Below, one piece after another: positions 1 through 8,556 of a stretch of DNA of 64,000 nucleotides (its first letter is position 1; each line of letters begins with the position of its first letter). Below the pieces are notes generated by a model, which did not search any database, was not told the DNA's origin, and saw only the letters and a program-made list of their open reading frames with translations. The translations under genes and the position numbers were made by a program. The stretch covers positions 2,914,001-2,978,000 of the forward strand of contig NZ_JACSGT010000001.1 of NCBI RefSeq assembly GCF_021504595.1, given 5' to 3'. This stretch comes from Chryseobacterium indicum (GTDB taxonomy: Bacteria > Bacteroidota > Bacteroidia > Flavobacteriales > Weeksellaceae).

Positions 1-597
1 ACTTAAAGCATCTACGATATAGGATTCTCCTTTATTTAAGGTAAATGTTTTTGTTGGGCTTGAGGAGCCATCTGAGAAAACAACATTCGGATTATATCCT
101 GATATAACAACTGAAGTATTGTCTTCCGTAGCAGTAACTCCTATGGTAGAGTTTACATAAGTTGCAGCACCGGTAATAGGTGCCATTCCTACGTAGAACG
201 TTTTTCCTAATCCGGCTAAACCTTTAGAGGTAATAATTTCAGCGTGATTGGGAACCGAAAATCTATAATTGGCAAAGAATTTTTTTGATCCTTTGAGGTA
301 AACTCCCATTGAATTCGGACTAAATAAATCCGATGGATTAGTAGTGATTAAAAAACTGTTTGGAATACTTACCTGAGCGGGATTTCCTTTACTAACCTGT
401 ACTGTGGTATAAAGAGCATTGCTATTATAAATTTGCACACTGAAGGGAGTGGTTTCATTGGTGGATAAATATAAATATCCCTGAAGATTCCCTGTACCAG
501 ACTTTGAAGCCATCGGAGCAAACCAATGATCAGTATCAAGCTGTGCATTGAATAATAAACAAAGAAATGTACAAATGGTTAGTAAAAGTTTTTTCAT
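1..597 (-). CDS. Secreted IgGFc-binding-like adhesin, N-terminal part (cut by window edge)
   Basis: An open frame of 199 codons runs from an ATG at 597 off the left edge with no stop, so only the N-terminus is seen. It starts with a signal peptide ending in F-N-A-Q. It then follows the N-terminal part of the neighbouring protein at 794-5632 closely: both have LDT-HWFAPM, YLYLSTNETTPFSVQIYN, the KKFFAN-RF-VPN stretch and EIITSKGLAG. In that paralog this part belongs to an IgGFc-binding-protein-type domain, and a T9SS sorting domain follows at the C-terminus; here the C-terminus lies outside the window. The two genes also share their upstream sequence, including a TAnnTTTG box, which points to tandem duplication. 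Role inferred: cell-surface adhesion. Confidence 0.8.
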   Translation of the reverse strand, partial: MKKLLLTICTFLCLLFNAQLDTDHWFAPMASKSGTGNLQGYLYLSTNETTPFSVQIYNSNALYTTVQVSKGNPAQVSIPNSFLITTNPSDLFSPNSMGVYLKGSKKFFANYRFSVPNHAEIITSKGLAGLGKTFYVGMAPITGAATYVNSTIGVTATEDNTSVVISGYNPNVVFSDGSSSPTKTFTLNKGESYIVDALS

Positions 598-735
598 ATT
601 TCTCAATAAGGGATGCAAATGTAAGTATTAAAAGTCAATTTTTTATATAAATTTTAATTAGTAATTTCTATAATTATGAATATTGTTGAAGATTTAATAT
701 TTTTTTAATAATTGAAACGATATTTAAATATTAAT

Positions 736-767
736 AAAAAATCCTGATGATTTTAATTCATCAGGAT
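736..767 (-). terminator. Intrinsic terminator of the large adhesin gene
   Basis: A perfect 10-bp stem (741-750 with 758-767) with a 7-nt loop is followed, reading the minus strand, by a T-run (A-run at 736-741). It lies just past the stop of the gene at 794-5632 and separates it from the truncated paralog, so the two genes are probably separate transcription units. Confidence 0.8.
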
Positions 768-793
768 CAGTGGTATAGTGTAAAGTAAAAAAG

Positions 794-3700
794 TTATTCT
801 CTGTTTTTTATTAAAATCCATCCGGAATAAGAAACCGGAAGTTTTGTATCGGGTTCAATCCATTTTAAAATATACCAGTAAGTCCCTGTCGGAAGAGGTC
901 GTCCTCCTGATTTTCCGTCCCAGATATAGCTTTTATCTGTAGATTTATAGACAGCAGCTCCATATCTGTCTGAAATTTCAATAGACACGTTTTGCTTTAT
1001 TTTCAGATCAGAATAATTGAGAACATCATTGATGCCGTCTCCGTTCGGGGTAATTGCATTAATAATATTTACAATTAAAAACTCCTTAACCACAGGTAAA
1101 CAGCCATCTTTTCCAAGTACATAAACGGTATGAATTCCTCTTGAAAGACCCATAAATGTATTGGAAGTCTGATAATCTATTCCGTTTAACGAGTACTGAT
1201 AAGGAGGCGTTCCGCCTGTAACATTTACAGTCGCATTAGAAGCTGTTACGTTGATGCTGGTAATTGTCGGAGCCTGTGATGTTGTTACATTAACAAACTG
1301 ACGGTAAACACAGCCGTTAAAACCTAAATCTACATAATACGTTCCCGCACCAGCAAGAATAGTCTGAGTAGTCGCTCCTGTACTCCAAGTGTAAGAACTG
1401 AATTCCGCACCCGGATCCAATACCACTTTTTCTGTAGAACAAACCACTTTGTCAGTAAGCTGACTGGATTTTTTAGGCGATTTAAGCGTTACATTAATAA
1501 CTCCTGTATTCGGACATTCGGTTCCGCTTACAAATCTTACATAAAAGGTTTTTGGAGAAGTAATGGTTTGATTTGCAGGAATTGTATTAGTGCCATTCTG
1601 AGCATCCGCTAAAGTGGCATGAAAAGTTAAAGTAATGGCAGGATTAGTGGTAAATAAATTTTTATAGTCATTAAGATTTACGTTTTCAGAACCGTTAAGA
1701 TCATTATCGCAAACATCCATATTCACGACGTTGGTAAGCAGTGTGATCTTATTTCCTATTTTAAAATTAATCTGTCCGAAAGCCGGAGGACAACTTCCTC
1801 CCGCTGTATCTACTCTTACATAAACGGTAGTATTTGCTGTATACGTCCAGTTTACAGGCAGAGTGTTACTATTTCCGGCATTTGCATCTGCCTGACTCAA
1901 ATAATATCTTACCGTAAAATTCGCAGCGTTGGTAAAAATCTGAGGAGTAACGGTTGAAAAATTCACGTTAACGATTCCGTCAAAATTATCATCACAAAGA
2001 CTCGCATTATAATTTGCGGTGTTAATATTAGGCGATGGAGTGGTTGTTAAAGTAATCTGTGCCTGTCTGGAACATCCGTTTGCCGAAGTAATATTTGCAT
2101 AAATAATTCCCGCCGGTCCTGAATAATTCGCAGGATTGGTAATCTGTCCGGTTAAATTAGGATTGGTAAAATAAGTTACCGTCACTCCCGGATCAGAAGA
2201 AACATTAGCTATGGTTAAATTATAAGTTCCGTTTCCGTTGGTTCCTGCGCACGAAGATAAAGTGGCATTCGTGACATTAGGCAAAGGATTTACCGTTAAA
2301 GTAATCTGAGCTGCTTTTGAACAGCCTGCTGCGGAAGTTACATTGGCATAAATAATTCCTGAAGCTCCCGAATAGTTCGCAGGATTTGTAATCTGTCCGG
2401 TTAAATTAGAATTGGTAAAATAAGTTACTGTAACTCCCGGATCAGCAGAAACGTTGGCTGAAGTTAAATTAAACGTTCCGTTTCCGTTGGTTCCGGCGCA
2501 AGATGTTAAAGTTGCGTTATTCGTATTGGGTAAAGAATTTACTGTTAAAGTGATCTGAGCGGTTTTCGAACAACCGTTTGCAGAAGTCACATTCACATAA
2601 ATAATTCCTGATGGACCTGAATAGGTTGCAGGATTAGTTATTTGTCCTGTCAGATTAGAATTCGTAAAATACGTCACCGTAACTCCCGGATCAGAAGAAA
2701 CGTTGGCTGCCGTTAAATTGAACGTTCCGTTTCCGCCTGTTCCTGTACATGAAGTCAGAGAAGCATTGTTAACATTCGGAGAAGCATTTAAAGATAATGT
2801 AATCTGTGCCTGTCTGGAACATCCATTCGCAGAAGTTACATTTGCATAAATAATTCCTGCCGGTCCGGAATACGTCGCAGGATTGGTAATCTGTCCTGTT
2901 AAATTAGAATTGGTAAAATAAGTTACTGTAACTCCCGGATCAGAAGAAACGTTGGCTGAAGTTAAATTAAACGTTCCGTTTCCGTTGGTTCCGGCGCAAG
3001 ACGTTAAAGTCGCATTATTAGTGTTGGGTAAAGAATTTACCGTTAAAGTGATCTGAGCGGTTTTCGAACATCCGTTTGCAGAAGTTACATTGGCATAAAT
3101 AGTTCCGGAAGCTCCCGAATAATTCGCAGGATTTGTAATCTGTCCTGTTAAATTAGAATTGGTAAAATAAGTTACTGTAACTCCCGGATCAGAAGAAACG
3201 TTGGCTGAAGTTAAATTAAACGTTCCGTTTCCGTTGGTTCCGGCGCAAGACGTTAAAGTCGCATTATTAGTGTTGGGTAAAGAATTTACCGTTAAAGTGA
3301 TCTGAGCGGTTTTCGAACATCCGTTTGCAGAAGTCACATTCGCATAAATAATTCCTGAAGGACCTGAATAGGTTGCAGGGTTGGTAATTTGTCCTGTCAA
3401 ATTTGAATTTGTAAAATACGTCACCGTAATTCCCGGATCAGAAGAAACGTTGGCTGCAGTTAAATTGAACGTTCCGTTTCCGCCTGTTCCTGTACATGAA
3501 GCCAGAGAAACATTATTAACATTCGGTAAAGCATTTAAAGTTAATGTAATCTGAGCGGTTTTTGAACAGCCGTACTGTGAAGTCACATTCGCATAAACAG
3601 TTCCTGCCGGTCCGGAATACGTCGCAGGGTTTGCAATCTGTCCGGTTAAATTAGAATTAGTAAAATAAGTTACCGTAGTTCCCGGATCAGAAGAAACATT

Positions 3701-5632
3701 TACAGAAGTCAGATTATAATTTCCGTTTCCGTTGGCTCCTGCACAGGATGCCAGAGAACCGTTATTTACCTGTAAAACATTTGTATTGATAATGATTTTA
3801 AAATACTCAAAATCAAAAGGATTTCCATTTCCCTGAACGTAATAAATGAAATTATCAGTAGTGTTCGTTGCAGAAGGATTGGGGGTATAAGTAATTTGTC
3901 CTGTTGTTGGATTTACCGTAGCAGTCCCCGATGTTGGCGGTGAAATGATACTGGTAAGCGATGGAACGATAGTCTGCGTAGAGTTTGTAAACGCCGGAGT
4001 AATCACTTTTGTGTTACAAGACCCGATATTGTAGGTTGTTGTAGAAATAGGAGGGCATAAAGTATAGCTGTAAACTCCTGTTAATCTGGTTTCGCAGTTG
4101 TTTTTTGTAATTAAACAGGTATAATCTCCGGCTCCGTATAATTCCGGATTAATTGAGAAAGAAGTGGCTCCCGAAATTGGATTTCCATTTAAAAACCACT
4201 GATAAGAATCGTAATTATTATCAACCTGTAAAAGAATTCCTGCGTAGCAGTCGCCGGTTTTTGTAATCGCCGGAACAGATGAAAACCCTGCAAAATACCC
4301 GCCGTAACCTACTGCACCGTTTCCGGCAGCAATTCCTGCCGTAACAGGAAGGGTGGAATTTACCGTGACATTTCCGTTAACGCCCTGAAGAGAATACGTT
4401 ACCCAACCCGGATTTCCCGTTACAGGATAAGGTCCGCTGATCGAGCCGATGGCACTTCCGTTAAACGTTACATTGGCTCCTGTCTGGGTAATGATATTAA
4501 GTTTGGTATCAAAAGAATTGCTTCCTATTTTATTGATAAAGCCGATTTCGTTAATTTCTTTCGGTAAAAAACAGCTTAAAGGAGGGATGAAATTCATTCC
4601 TCCGGTTGCATATACTGTACTTCCTGAAGTTCCTGCAAGAAGTTGGTAAACATAGACATTATTATTGGCAGAAATACTCATGTTGTAATGTCCGTTCCCC
4701 TGATTGATATAGCTGGTTCCCTGAACAATGTAATATTGTCCTGCATTCAGTGTAACACTTCCTAAAAGGTTTCCGTTTACGGTAAGTTTGGTGTTGTTTT
4801 CAGTAGCGATTACTAAAGCAGCTTCCATCCCGGAATTGGCAGGTCCGTTTCCTTTTACCAAAGCAAAGGTTTTACCAAGTCTTTCCACAGGAACAGCCTG
4901 ATCCATAAGAATATCCACATTGCTGTTATTCTGGGTAGTGTAAATACTGTTGAAGTTTCCGTTGGTTACCGAAATAGGTTTGTTCGCCGTAATTTTTGCG
5001 CCAACTAATCCTGTTAAATTGCTTGAGGATAGATCACTCTGCGCTTCAATGATATATGATTTCCCTTTATTGATGGTAAATGTTCTTGTAGGCGATGAAG
5101 TACCGTCGGAGAAAATAACGTTCGGATTGTAACCGGATAATGTTACGGTAGTATTGTCTTCCGTTGCAATAAATCCAATGGTTGAATTAACGTAAGGTTT
5201 TGCGGTTGTATTCGGGGCAACACCTACGAAAAAGTTTTTCCCGATTCCTGCCAGACCTTTGGAAGTGATGATTTCTGCCTGATTGGGAACTGCAAATCTG
5301 AAGTTGGCAAAGAATTTTTTAGGACCTTTCACCTGTAATCCCATTGATCTCTGTGTAAAAAGATTGGATGGAGTAGAGGCAATCATATAATTGTTCGGAA
5401 TGGTAACCTGTACCGGATTGTTTTTACTCACCTGAACAGTAGAAAACACCGTATTGTTGTTGTAAATCTGAACCGAAAACGGAGTTGTTTCATTGGTGGA
5501 TAAATACAGATAGCATTCCGGAGTACCCTGAAGAGAACTTGCCGACATTGGCGCAAACCAGTGTTCCGTATCCAATTGGGCATTAAGAATAAAATAAAAA
5601 AAAGAGCAAAAGATTAGTAGAAATTTTTTCAT
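794..5632 (-). CDS. Large T9SS-secreted repeat adhesin (IgGFc-binding-like N-domain, seven 83-aa repeats, type B sorting domain)
   Basis: The protein is 1612 residues from the ATG at 5632; an in-frame ATG 21 bp upstream is less likely because the signal peptide (MKKFLLIF...FILNAQ) begins here and aligns with the paralog. Residues about 20-480 resemble the IgGFc-binding-protein N-terminal domain of bacterial surface proteins. An Ig-like segment follows. Then come seven consecutive 83-residue units, each with a central SSDPGVTVTYFTNSNLTGQI-type core and a GCSK-AQITL ending. Three further beta-rich segments precede a C-terminal ITPNGDGIND motif, the hallmark of the gliding-motility-associated (type B) T9SS sorting domain. 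Inferred: exported by T9SS, attached to or released from the cell surface, with an adhesive or host/particle-binding role. The ligand cannot be read from the sequence. Confidence 0.85.
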   Translation of the reverse strand: MKKFLLIFCSFFYFILNAQLDTEHWFAPMSASSLQGTPECYLYLSTNETTPFSVQIYNNNTVFSTVQVSKNNPVQVTIPNNYMIASTPSNLFTQRSMGLQVKGPKKFFANFRFAVPNQAEIITSKGLAGIGKNFFVGVAPNTTAKPYVNSTIGFIATEDNTTVTLSGYNPNVIFSDGTSSPTRTFTINKGKSYIIEAQSDLSSSNLTGLVGAKITANKPISVTNGNFNSIYTTQNNSNVDILMDQAVPVERLGKTFALVKGNGPANSGMEAALVIATENNTKLTVNGNLLGSVTLNAGQYYIVQGTSYINQGNGHYNMSISANNNVYVYQLLAGTSGSTVYATGGMNFIPPLSCFLPKEINEIGFINKIGSNSFDTKLNIITQTGANVTFNGSAIGSISGPYPVTGNPGWVTYSLQGVNGNVTVNSTLPVTAGIAAGNGAVGYGGYFAGFSSVPAITKTGDCYAGILLQVDNNYDSYQWFLNGNPISGATSFSINPELYGAGDYTCLITKNNCETRLTGVYSYTLCPPISTTTYNIGSCNTKVITPAFTNSTQTIVPSLTSIISPPTSGTATVNPTTGQITYTPNPSATNTTDNFIYYVQGNGNPFDFEYFKIIINTNVLQVNNGSLASCAGANGNGNYNLTSVNVSSDPGTTVTYFTNSNLTGQIANPATYSGPAGTVYANVTSQYGCSKTAQITLTLNALPNVNNVSLASCTGTGGNGTFNLTAANVSSDPGITVTYFTNSNLTGQITNPATYSGPSGIIYANVTSANGCSKTAQITLTVNSLPNTNNATLTSCAGTNGNGTFNLTSANVSSDPGVTVTYFTNSNLTGQITNPANYSGASGTIYANVTSANGCSKTAQITLTVNSLPNTNNATLTSCAGTNGNGTFNLTSANVSSDPGVTVTYFTNSNLTGQITNPATYSGPAGIIYANVTSANGCSRQAQITLSLNASPNVNNASLTSCTGTGGNGTFNLTAANVSSDPGVTVTYFTNSNLTGQITNPATYSGPSGIIYVNVTSANGCSKTAQITLTVNSLPNTNNATLTSCAGTNGNGTFNLTSANVSADPGVTVTYFTNSNLTGQITNPANYSGASGIIYANVTSAAGCSKAAQITLTVNPLPNVTNATLSSCAGTNGNGTYNLTIANVSSDPGVTVTYFTNPNLTGQITNPANYSGPAGIIYANITSANGCSRQAQITLTTTPSPNINTANYNASLCDDNFDGIVNVNFSTVTPQIFTNAANFTVRYYLSQADANAGNSNTLPVNWTYTANTTVYVRVDTAGGSCPPAFGQINFKIGNKITLLTNVVNMDVCDNDLNGSENVNLNDYKNLFTTNPAITLTFHATLADAQNGTNTIPANQTITSPKTFYVRFVSGTECPNTGVINVTLKSPKKSSQLTDKVVCSTEKVVLDPGAEFSSYTWSTGATTQTILAGAGTYYVDLGFNGCVYRQFVNVTTSQAPTITSINVTASNATVNVTGGTPPYQYSLNGIDYQTSNTFMGLSRGIHTVYVLGKDGCLPVVKEFLIVNIINAITPNGDGINDVLNYSDLKIKQNVSIEISDRYGAAVYKSTDKSYIWDGKSGGRPLPTGTYWYILKWIEPDTKLPVSYSGWILIKNRE
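2031..3773 (-). repeat. Seven in-frame tandem repeats of 249 bp inside the adhesin gene
   Basis: Seven units of 249 bp (83 codons) follow each other without spacers. The central units are nearly identical at DNA level, for example those around 2880-3130 and 3130-3380, while the outer two differ more. Each unit carries a conserved Cys near its start (TSCAGTNGNG or TSCTGTGGNG) and another near its end (NGCSK), suggesting one disulfide per repeat. High nucleotide identity implies recent expansion or ongoing gene conversion, so copy number probably varies between strains. Confidence 0.9.
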
Positions 5633-5772
5633 GTCTAATAATAAGGGCTGCAAATCTAAGCATTAATAATCAATTTTTTATGATGATTTTTATCCAAATA
5701 ACTCCATTTAATGTATTTTTTAAATATTTAATAATGCGTTAATATTTAGACGGTTTGCTTTTTTTTAAACAC

Positions 5773-5802
5773 AAAAAATCCCGATGATTTTTCATCGGGA
5801 TT
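5773..5802 (-). terminator. Intrinsic terminator of tsf
   Basis: An 11-bp perfect stem (5777-5787 with 5792-5802) closes a TTTT loop and is followed on the minus strand by a T-run (A-run 5773-5778). It sits 23 bp past the tsf stop. Confidence 0.85.
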
Positions 5803-5824
5803 AATATTTTTAATCTTAAAAAGA

Positions 5825-6649
5825 TTATAAGCTGATTCTGATAAATCCTGTTACTTTAAGATCTGCATTTACAGACTTCACATAGTCAGCAACTGACATA
5901 GAGCTGTCTTTGATGAAATCCTGATGTACCAAAGTATTATCTTTGTAGAATCTCTGCATTTTACCTTTAAGGATATTATCGATAATGTTTGCAGGTTTAC
6001 CTTCTTCTACAAGTTTGTGTCTTTCGATTTCTAATTCTTTATCGATGGTTTCCTGAGAAACAGAAGTTTCGTCTAGAGCGATCGGGTTCATCGCAGCAGC
6101 CTGCATAGAAACAGATTTTGCAACTTCATCTGCTCCGTCTACTTTTGCAGAAAGAGAAGTGATGGCAGCGATTTTGTTTCCAGCGTGGATGTAAGCTCCT
6201 AAATAAGGACCTGTAATTCTTTCGAATGCACCGATCTCGATTTTTTCACCGATAACACCTGTTTGCTCGATTAATTTTTCAGCAACAGTGATTCCGTGGA
6301 AATCTGTAGCCAATAATTCTTCTTTAGAAGCAGCAAAAATTGCCATTTCAGCCAATTCATAAGCTAGTTCGATGAAAGCTTCGTTTTTACCTACGAAGTC
6401 AGTCTCACAATTTAAAGAGATAATAGCACCTAAAGTATTATCTTCGTTTACTCTAGCGATTACTGCCCCTTCAGTAGACTCTCTGTCAGCTCTGTTAGCA
6501 GCAACTTTCTGTCCTTTTTTTCTAAGGATATCTACCGCTTTTTCGAAATCTCCTTCAGCTTCAACTAAAGCTTTTTTGCAGTCCATCATACCTGCACCTG
6601 TTTGGTTTCTCAATTTTGCTACGTCTGCAGCAGCTGGTGTATAAGACAT
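5825..6649 (-). CDS. tsf: Translation elongation factor Ts (EF-Ts)
   Basis: This 274-residue protein is the guanine nucleotide exchange factor that releases GDP from EF-Tu in the cytoplasm. The N-terminal UBA-like segment with KLRNQTGAGMMDCKKAL and the TDFVGKNEAF motif are diagnostic of EF-Ts, and the length is normal. Upstream at 6712-6719 is a minus-strand TATCTTTG box, a plausible -7 element. Only a divergent unrelated gene lies upstream, so rpsB, which commonly precedes tsf in bacteria, is not adjacent here. The gene is followed by its own terminator and is probably monocistronic. Confidence 0.97.
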   Translation of the reverse strand: MSYTPAAADVAKLRNQTGAGMMDCKKALVEAEGDFEKAVDILRKKGQKVAANRADRESTEGAVIARVNEDNTLGAIISLNCETDFVGKNEAFIELAYELAEMAIFAASKEELLATDFHGITVAEKLIEQTGVIGEKIEIGAFERITGPYLGAYIHAGNKIAAITSLSAKVDGADEVAKSVSMQAAAMNPIALDETSVSQETIDKELEIERHKLVEEGKPANIIDNILKGKMQRFYKDNTLVHQDFIKDSSMSVADYVKSVNADLKVTGFIRISL

Positions 6650-6794
6650 AATATCTATTATTTTTTTTATTTAAGATTAGTATTAATTTTTAGCTTAATT
6701 TTAAAGCGATGCAAAGATAATGATTTTAATGATAAACTAAAAAATGACTTTTTGCGTTATTTGTATATTTAATAAATTTTTAAATGCTTACTTA

Positions 6795-7493
6795 ATGAAA
6801 AAAATATTTCTCCTCATATTTTTATGCATTTTCACTCTTGGATTTTCGCAAAAAAAGAAAAAAACGAAATCCAAAGGCATCGTGGAAAAAGAAACCGCCA
6901 TCATTTATACAGAAAGTGATGCGGAAACCACTGCGGAAGCAAGAGTAATTGCGGGATTTCTGAAACAAAATCCGGGACATGCCAAAACAGATTATTTCAA
7001 AAGAAAACTGATTGCCATCATCACAGCAGGAAATTCTCCTGAAGCCAAGCCAACCATTAAACCCTTAAGTGAAGATAAAATAAAGCAGATGGTTCTGGAT
7101 AACAACAGCCTGAACAATTCTAAAACCATTGCAGCCAATGCTTCCAAAGCGGAAAGAACGGTAAATTATGCGAGTGTTTCCGGATCGAATAAAAAATCTA
7201 CCGGAGCAAGCGAACAGAATAAAAAGACTGCAGCCATGTTAACGCATCTTTTTAATAACGATCCGATGGATAAGGAAGCGTATATCAATATTAAAAACAG
7301 GTCTAAATGTAATCTGATTGTAAAGATCAACGGAAAAAAATATTACAATCTGGATGTTCCGGCAAACGGACAAAACTTTTTATTGGTAGAAAAAGGAGAG
7401 TATATTTTAACCACAATGGTTTGTGATGCCAAATATTCGTCCCTGAAAAAGATCAACAAAGATATTGAGATCGAGCTGAATCTGAGTGAATAA
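6795..7493 (+). CDS. Secreted hypothetical protein (possibly DUF6759-type)
   Basis: The start at 6795 is chosen because a clear signal peptide begins there (MKKIFLLIF...LGFSQ); an upstream in-frame ATG would add 17 unlikely residues. The mature part starts with a very basic KKKKTKSK stretch. A helical segment containing AEARVIAGFLKQNPGH follows, then a low-complexity linker. The C-terminal beta-rich domain (KNRSKCNLIVKINGKKYY, then LVEKGEYILTTMVC) looks like a small surface or carbohydrate-type domain. It resembles flavobacterial proteins I recall as DUF6759, but this is from memory and unconfirmed. Function unknown; predicted periplasmic or cell-surface. Confidence 0.75.
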   Translation: MKKIFLLIFLCIFTLGFSQKKKKTKSKGIVEKETAIIYTESDAETTAEARVIAGFLKQNPGHAKTDYFKRKLIAIITAGNSPEAKPTIKPLSEDKIKQMVLDNNSLNNSKTIAANASKAERTVNYASVSGSNKKSTGASEQNKKTAAMLTHLFNNDPMDKEAYINIKNRSKCNLIVKINGKKYYNLDVPANGQNFLLVEKGEYILTTMVCDAKYSSLKKINKDIEIELNLSE

Positions 7494-7513
7494 TTGAATA
7501 GAGAAAAGAGCTA

Positions 7514-7549
7514 AAAAAACCGGTTAAGAAATTTTCGTAACCGGTTTTT
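7514..7549. terminator. Bidirectional terminator between convergent genes
   Basis: A 12-bp stem (7514-7525 with 7538-7549) flanked by A-run and T-run serves both the plus-strand secreted protein and the minus-strand accA. Confidence 0.85.
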
Positions 7550-7552
7550 ATT

Positions 7553-8509
7553 TTATCCTTTAAATTGCCCCATCGCAATGAATTTCTCCTGTCTCTGGGT
7601 TTCAAGTTCTTTTCCAGTGAATTTTGAAAATGCTTTGATGTTCTGCAATATTGAATTTTTAAGGTTCAGATACGTTGTTTCCGGATCATAATGCGCGCCT
7701 CCAAGAGGTTCTTCCACAATTCCGTCGATGAATTTTTCTCTTAAAGCATCTTTCGGAGTCAGGTTCAGAGCGTTTGCCGCATCTTCTTTATGATCCCAGT
7801 TTCTCCAAAGGATAGATGAACAGCTTTCCGGTGCAATTACCGTATACCATGTGTTTTCCAACATATATACTTTGTTTCCTACACCAATTCCTAAAGCTCC
7901 GCCACTCGCTCCTTCACCAATGATATAGGTGAAAATAGGAGTCTTAAGCATCGTCATTTCAAAAATGTTTCTTGCAATTGCTTCTCCCTGTCCTCTTTCT
8001 TCCGCTTCAAGACCAGGATAAGCTCCCGGTGTATCTACCAGAGTAATTACAGGAATTCTGAATTTTTCTGCAAGCTTCATCAGTCTTAAAGCTTTTCTGT
8101 ATCCTTCAGGATTCGGCATTCCGAATCTTCTGTGCTGTCTTTCTTTTGTAGTTCTTCCTTTCTGAGTTCCGATGATCATTACTTTCTGACCGTCCAAGGT
8201 TGCTAAACCACCGATCATGGCAGGATCATCTGCGAAATTTCTGTCTCCGTGAAGTTCTAAGAAACTGCCTTTATCCACCATTCCGTGGATATAGTCCAGT
8301 GTGTAAGGACGATCCGGATGGCGGGAAAGTTGTACTCTTTGCCAAGGGGTAAGATTTCCATAGATTTCTTTTTTCTTTTCTATGATTTTATCCTCGATCT
8401 GGCTACATGCTAATTTTACATCAACACCACTTTCTTCTCCTACTAAAGAACAAGTTTGGTATTGGTCCATTAATTCTTTTATAGGAAGTTCGAAACTTAA
8501 ATATTCCAT
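7553..8509 (-). CDS. accA: Acetyl-CoA carboxylase carboxyltransferase subunit alpha
   Basis: The 318-residue protein is the alpha half of the carboxyltransferase that moves the carboxyl group from carboxybiotin to acetyl-CoA, making malonyl-CoA for fatty-acid synthesis. The N-terminal YLSFELPI segment, [27 protein letters not shown] and the glycine-rich [14 protein letters not shown] oxyanion region are typical, and the length matches the family. The biotin carboxylase and carrier subunits are at 17.8-19.7 kb; accD is not in the window. The gene lies 47 bp downstream of gltX on the same strand and may be cotranscribed with it. Confidence 0.97.
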   Translation of the reverse strand: MEYLSFELPIKELMDQYQTCSLVGEESGVDVKLACSQIEDKIIEKKKEIYGNLTPWQRVQLSRHPDRPYTLDYIHGMVDKGSFLELHGDRNFADDPAMIGGLATLDGQKVMIIGTQKGRTTKERQHRRFGMPNPEGYRKALRLMKLAEKFRIPVITLVDTPGAYPGLEAEERGQGEAIARNIFEMTMLKTPIFTYIIGEGASGGALGIGVGNKVYMLENTWYTVIAPESCSSILWRNWDHKEDAANALNLTPKDALREKFIDGIVEEPLGGAHYDPETTYLNLKNSILQNIKAFSKFTGKELETQRQEKFIAMGQFKG

Positions 8510-8556
8510 TCTTGAAGTAAATTAAATCTTTCAAATTTATGAAAAATTATCAAAAT

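Noticed and set aside
2031..3773. CRISPR or IS tandem repeats
   Set aside because: The repeats are 249 bp, in frame and part of one long protein.
4449..5132. Plus-strand frames opposite the adhesin gene
   Set aside because: They are antisense shadows of a clear long coding frame and have no recognisable features.
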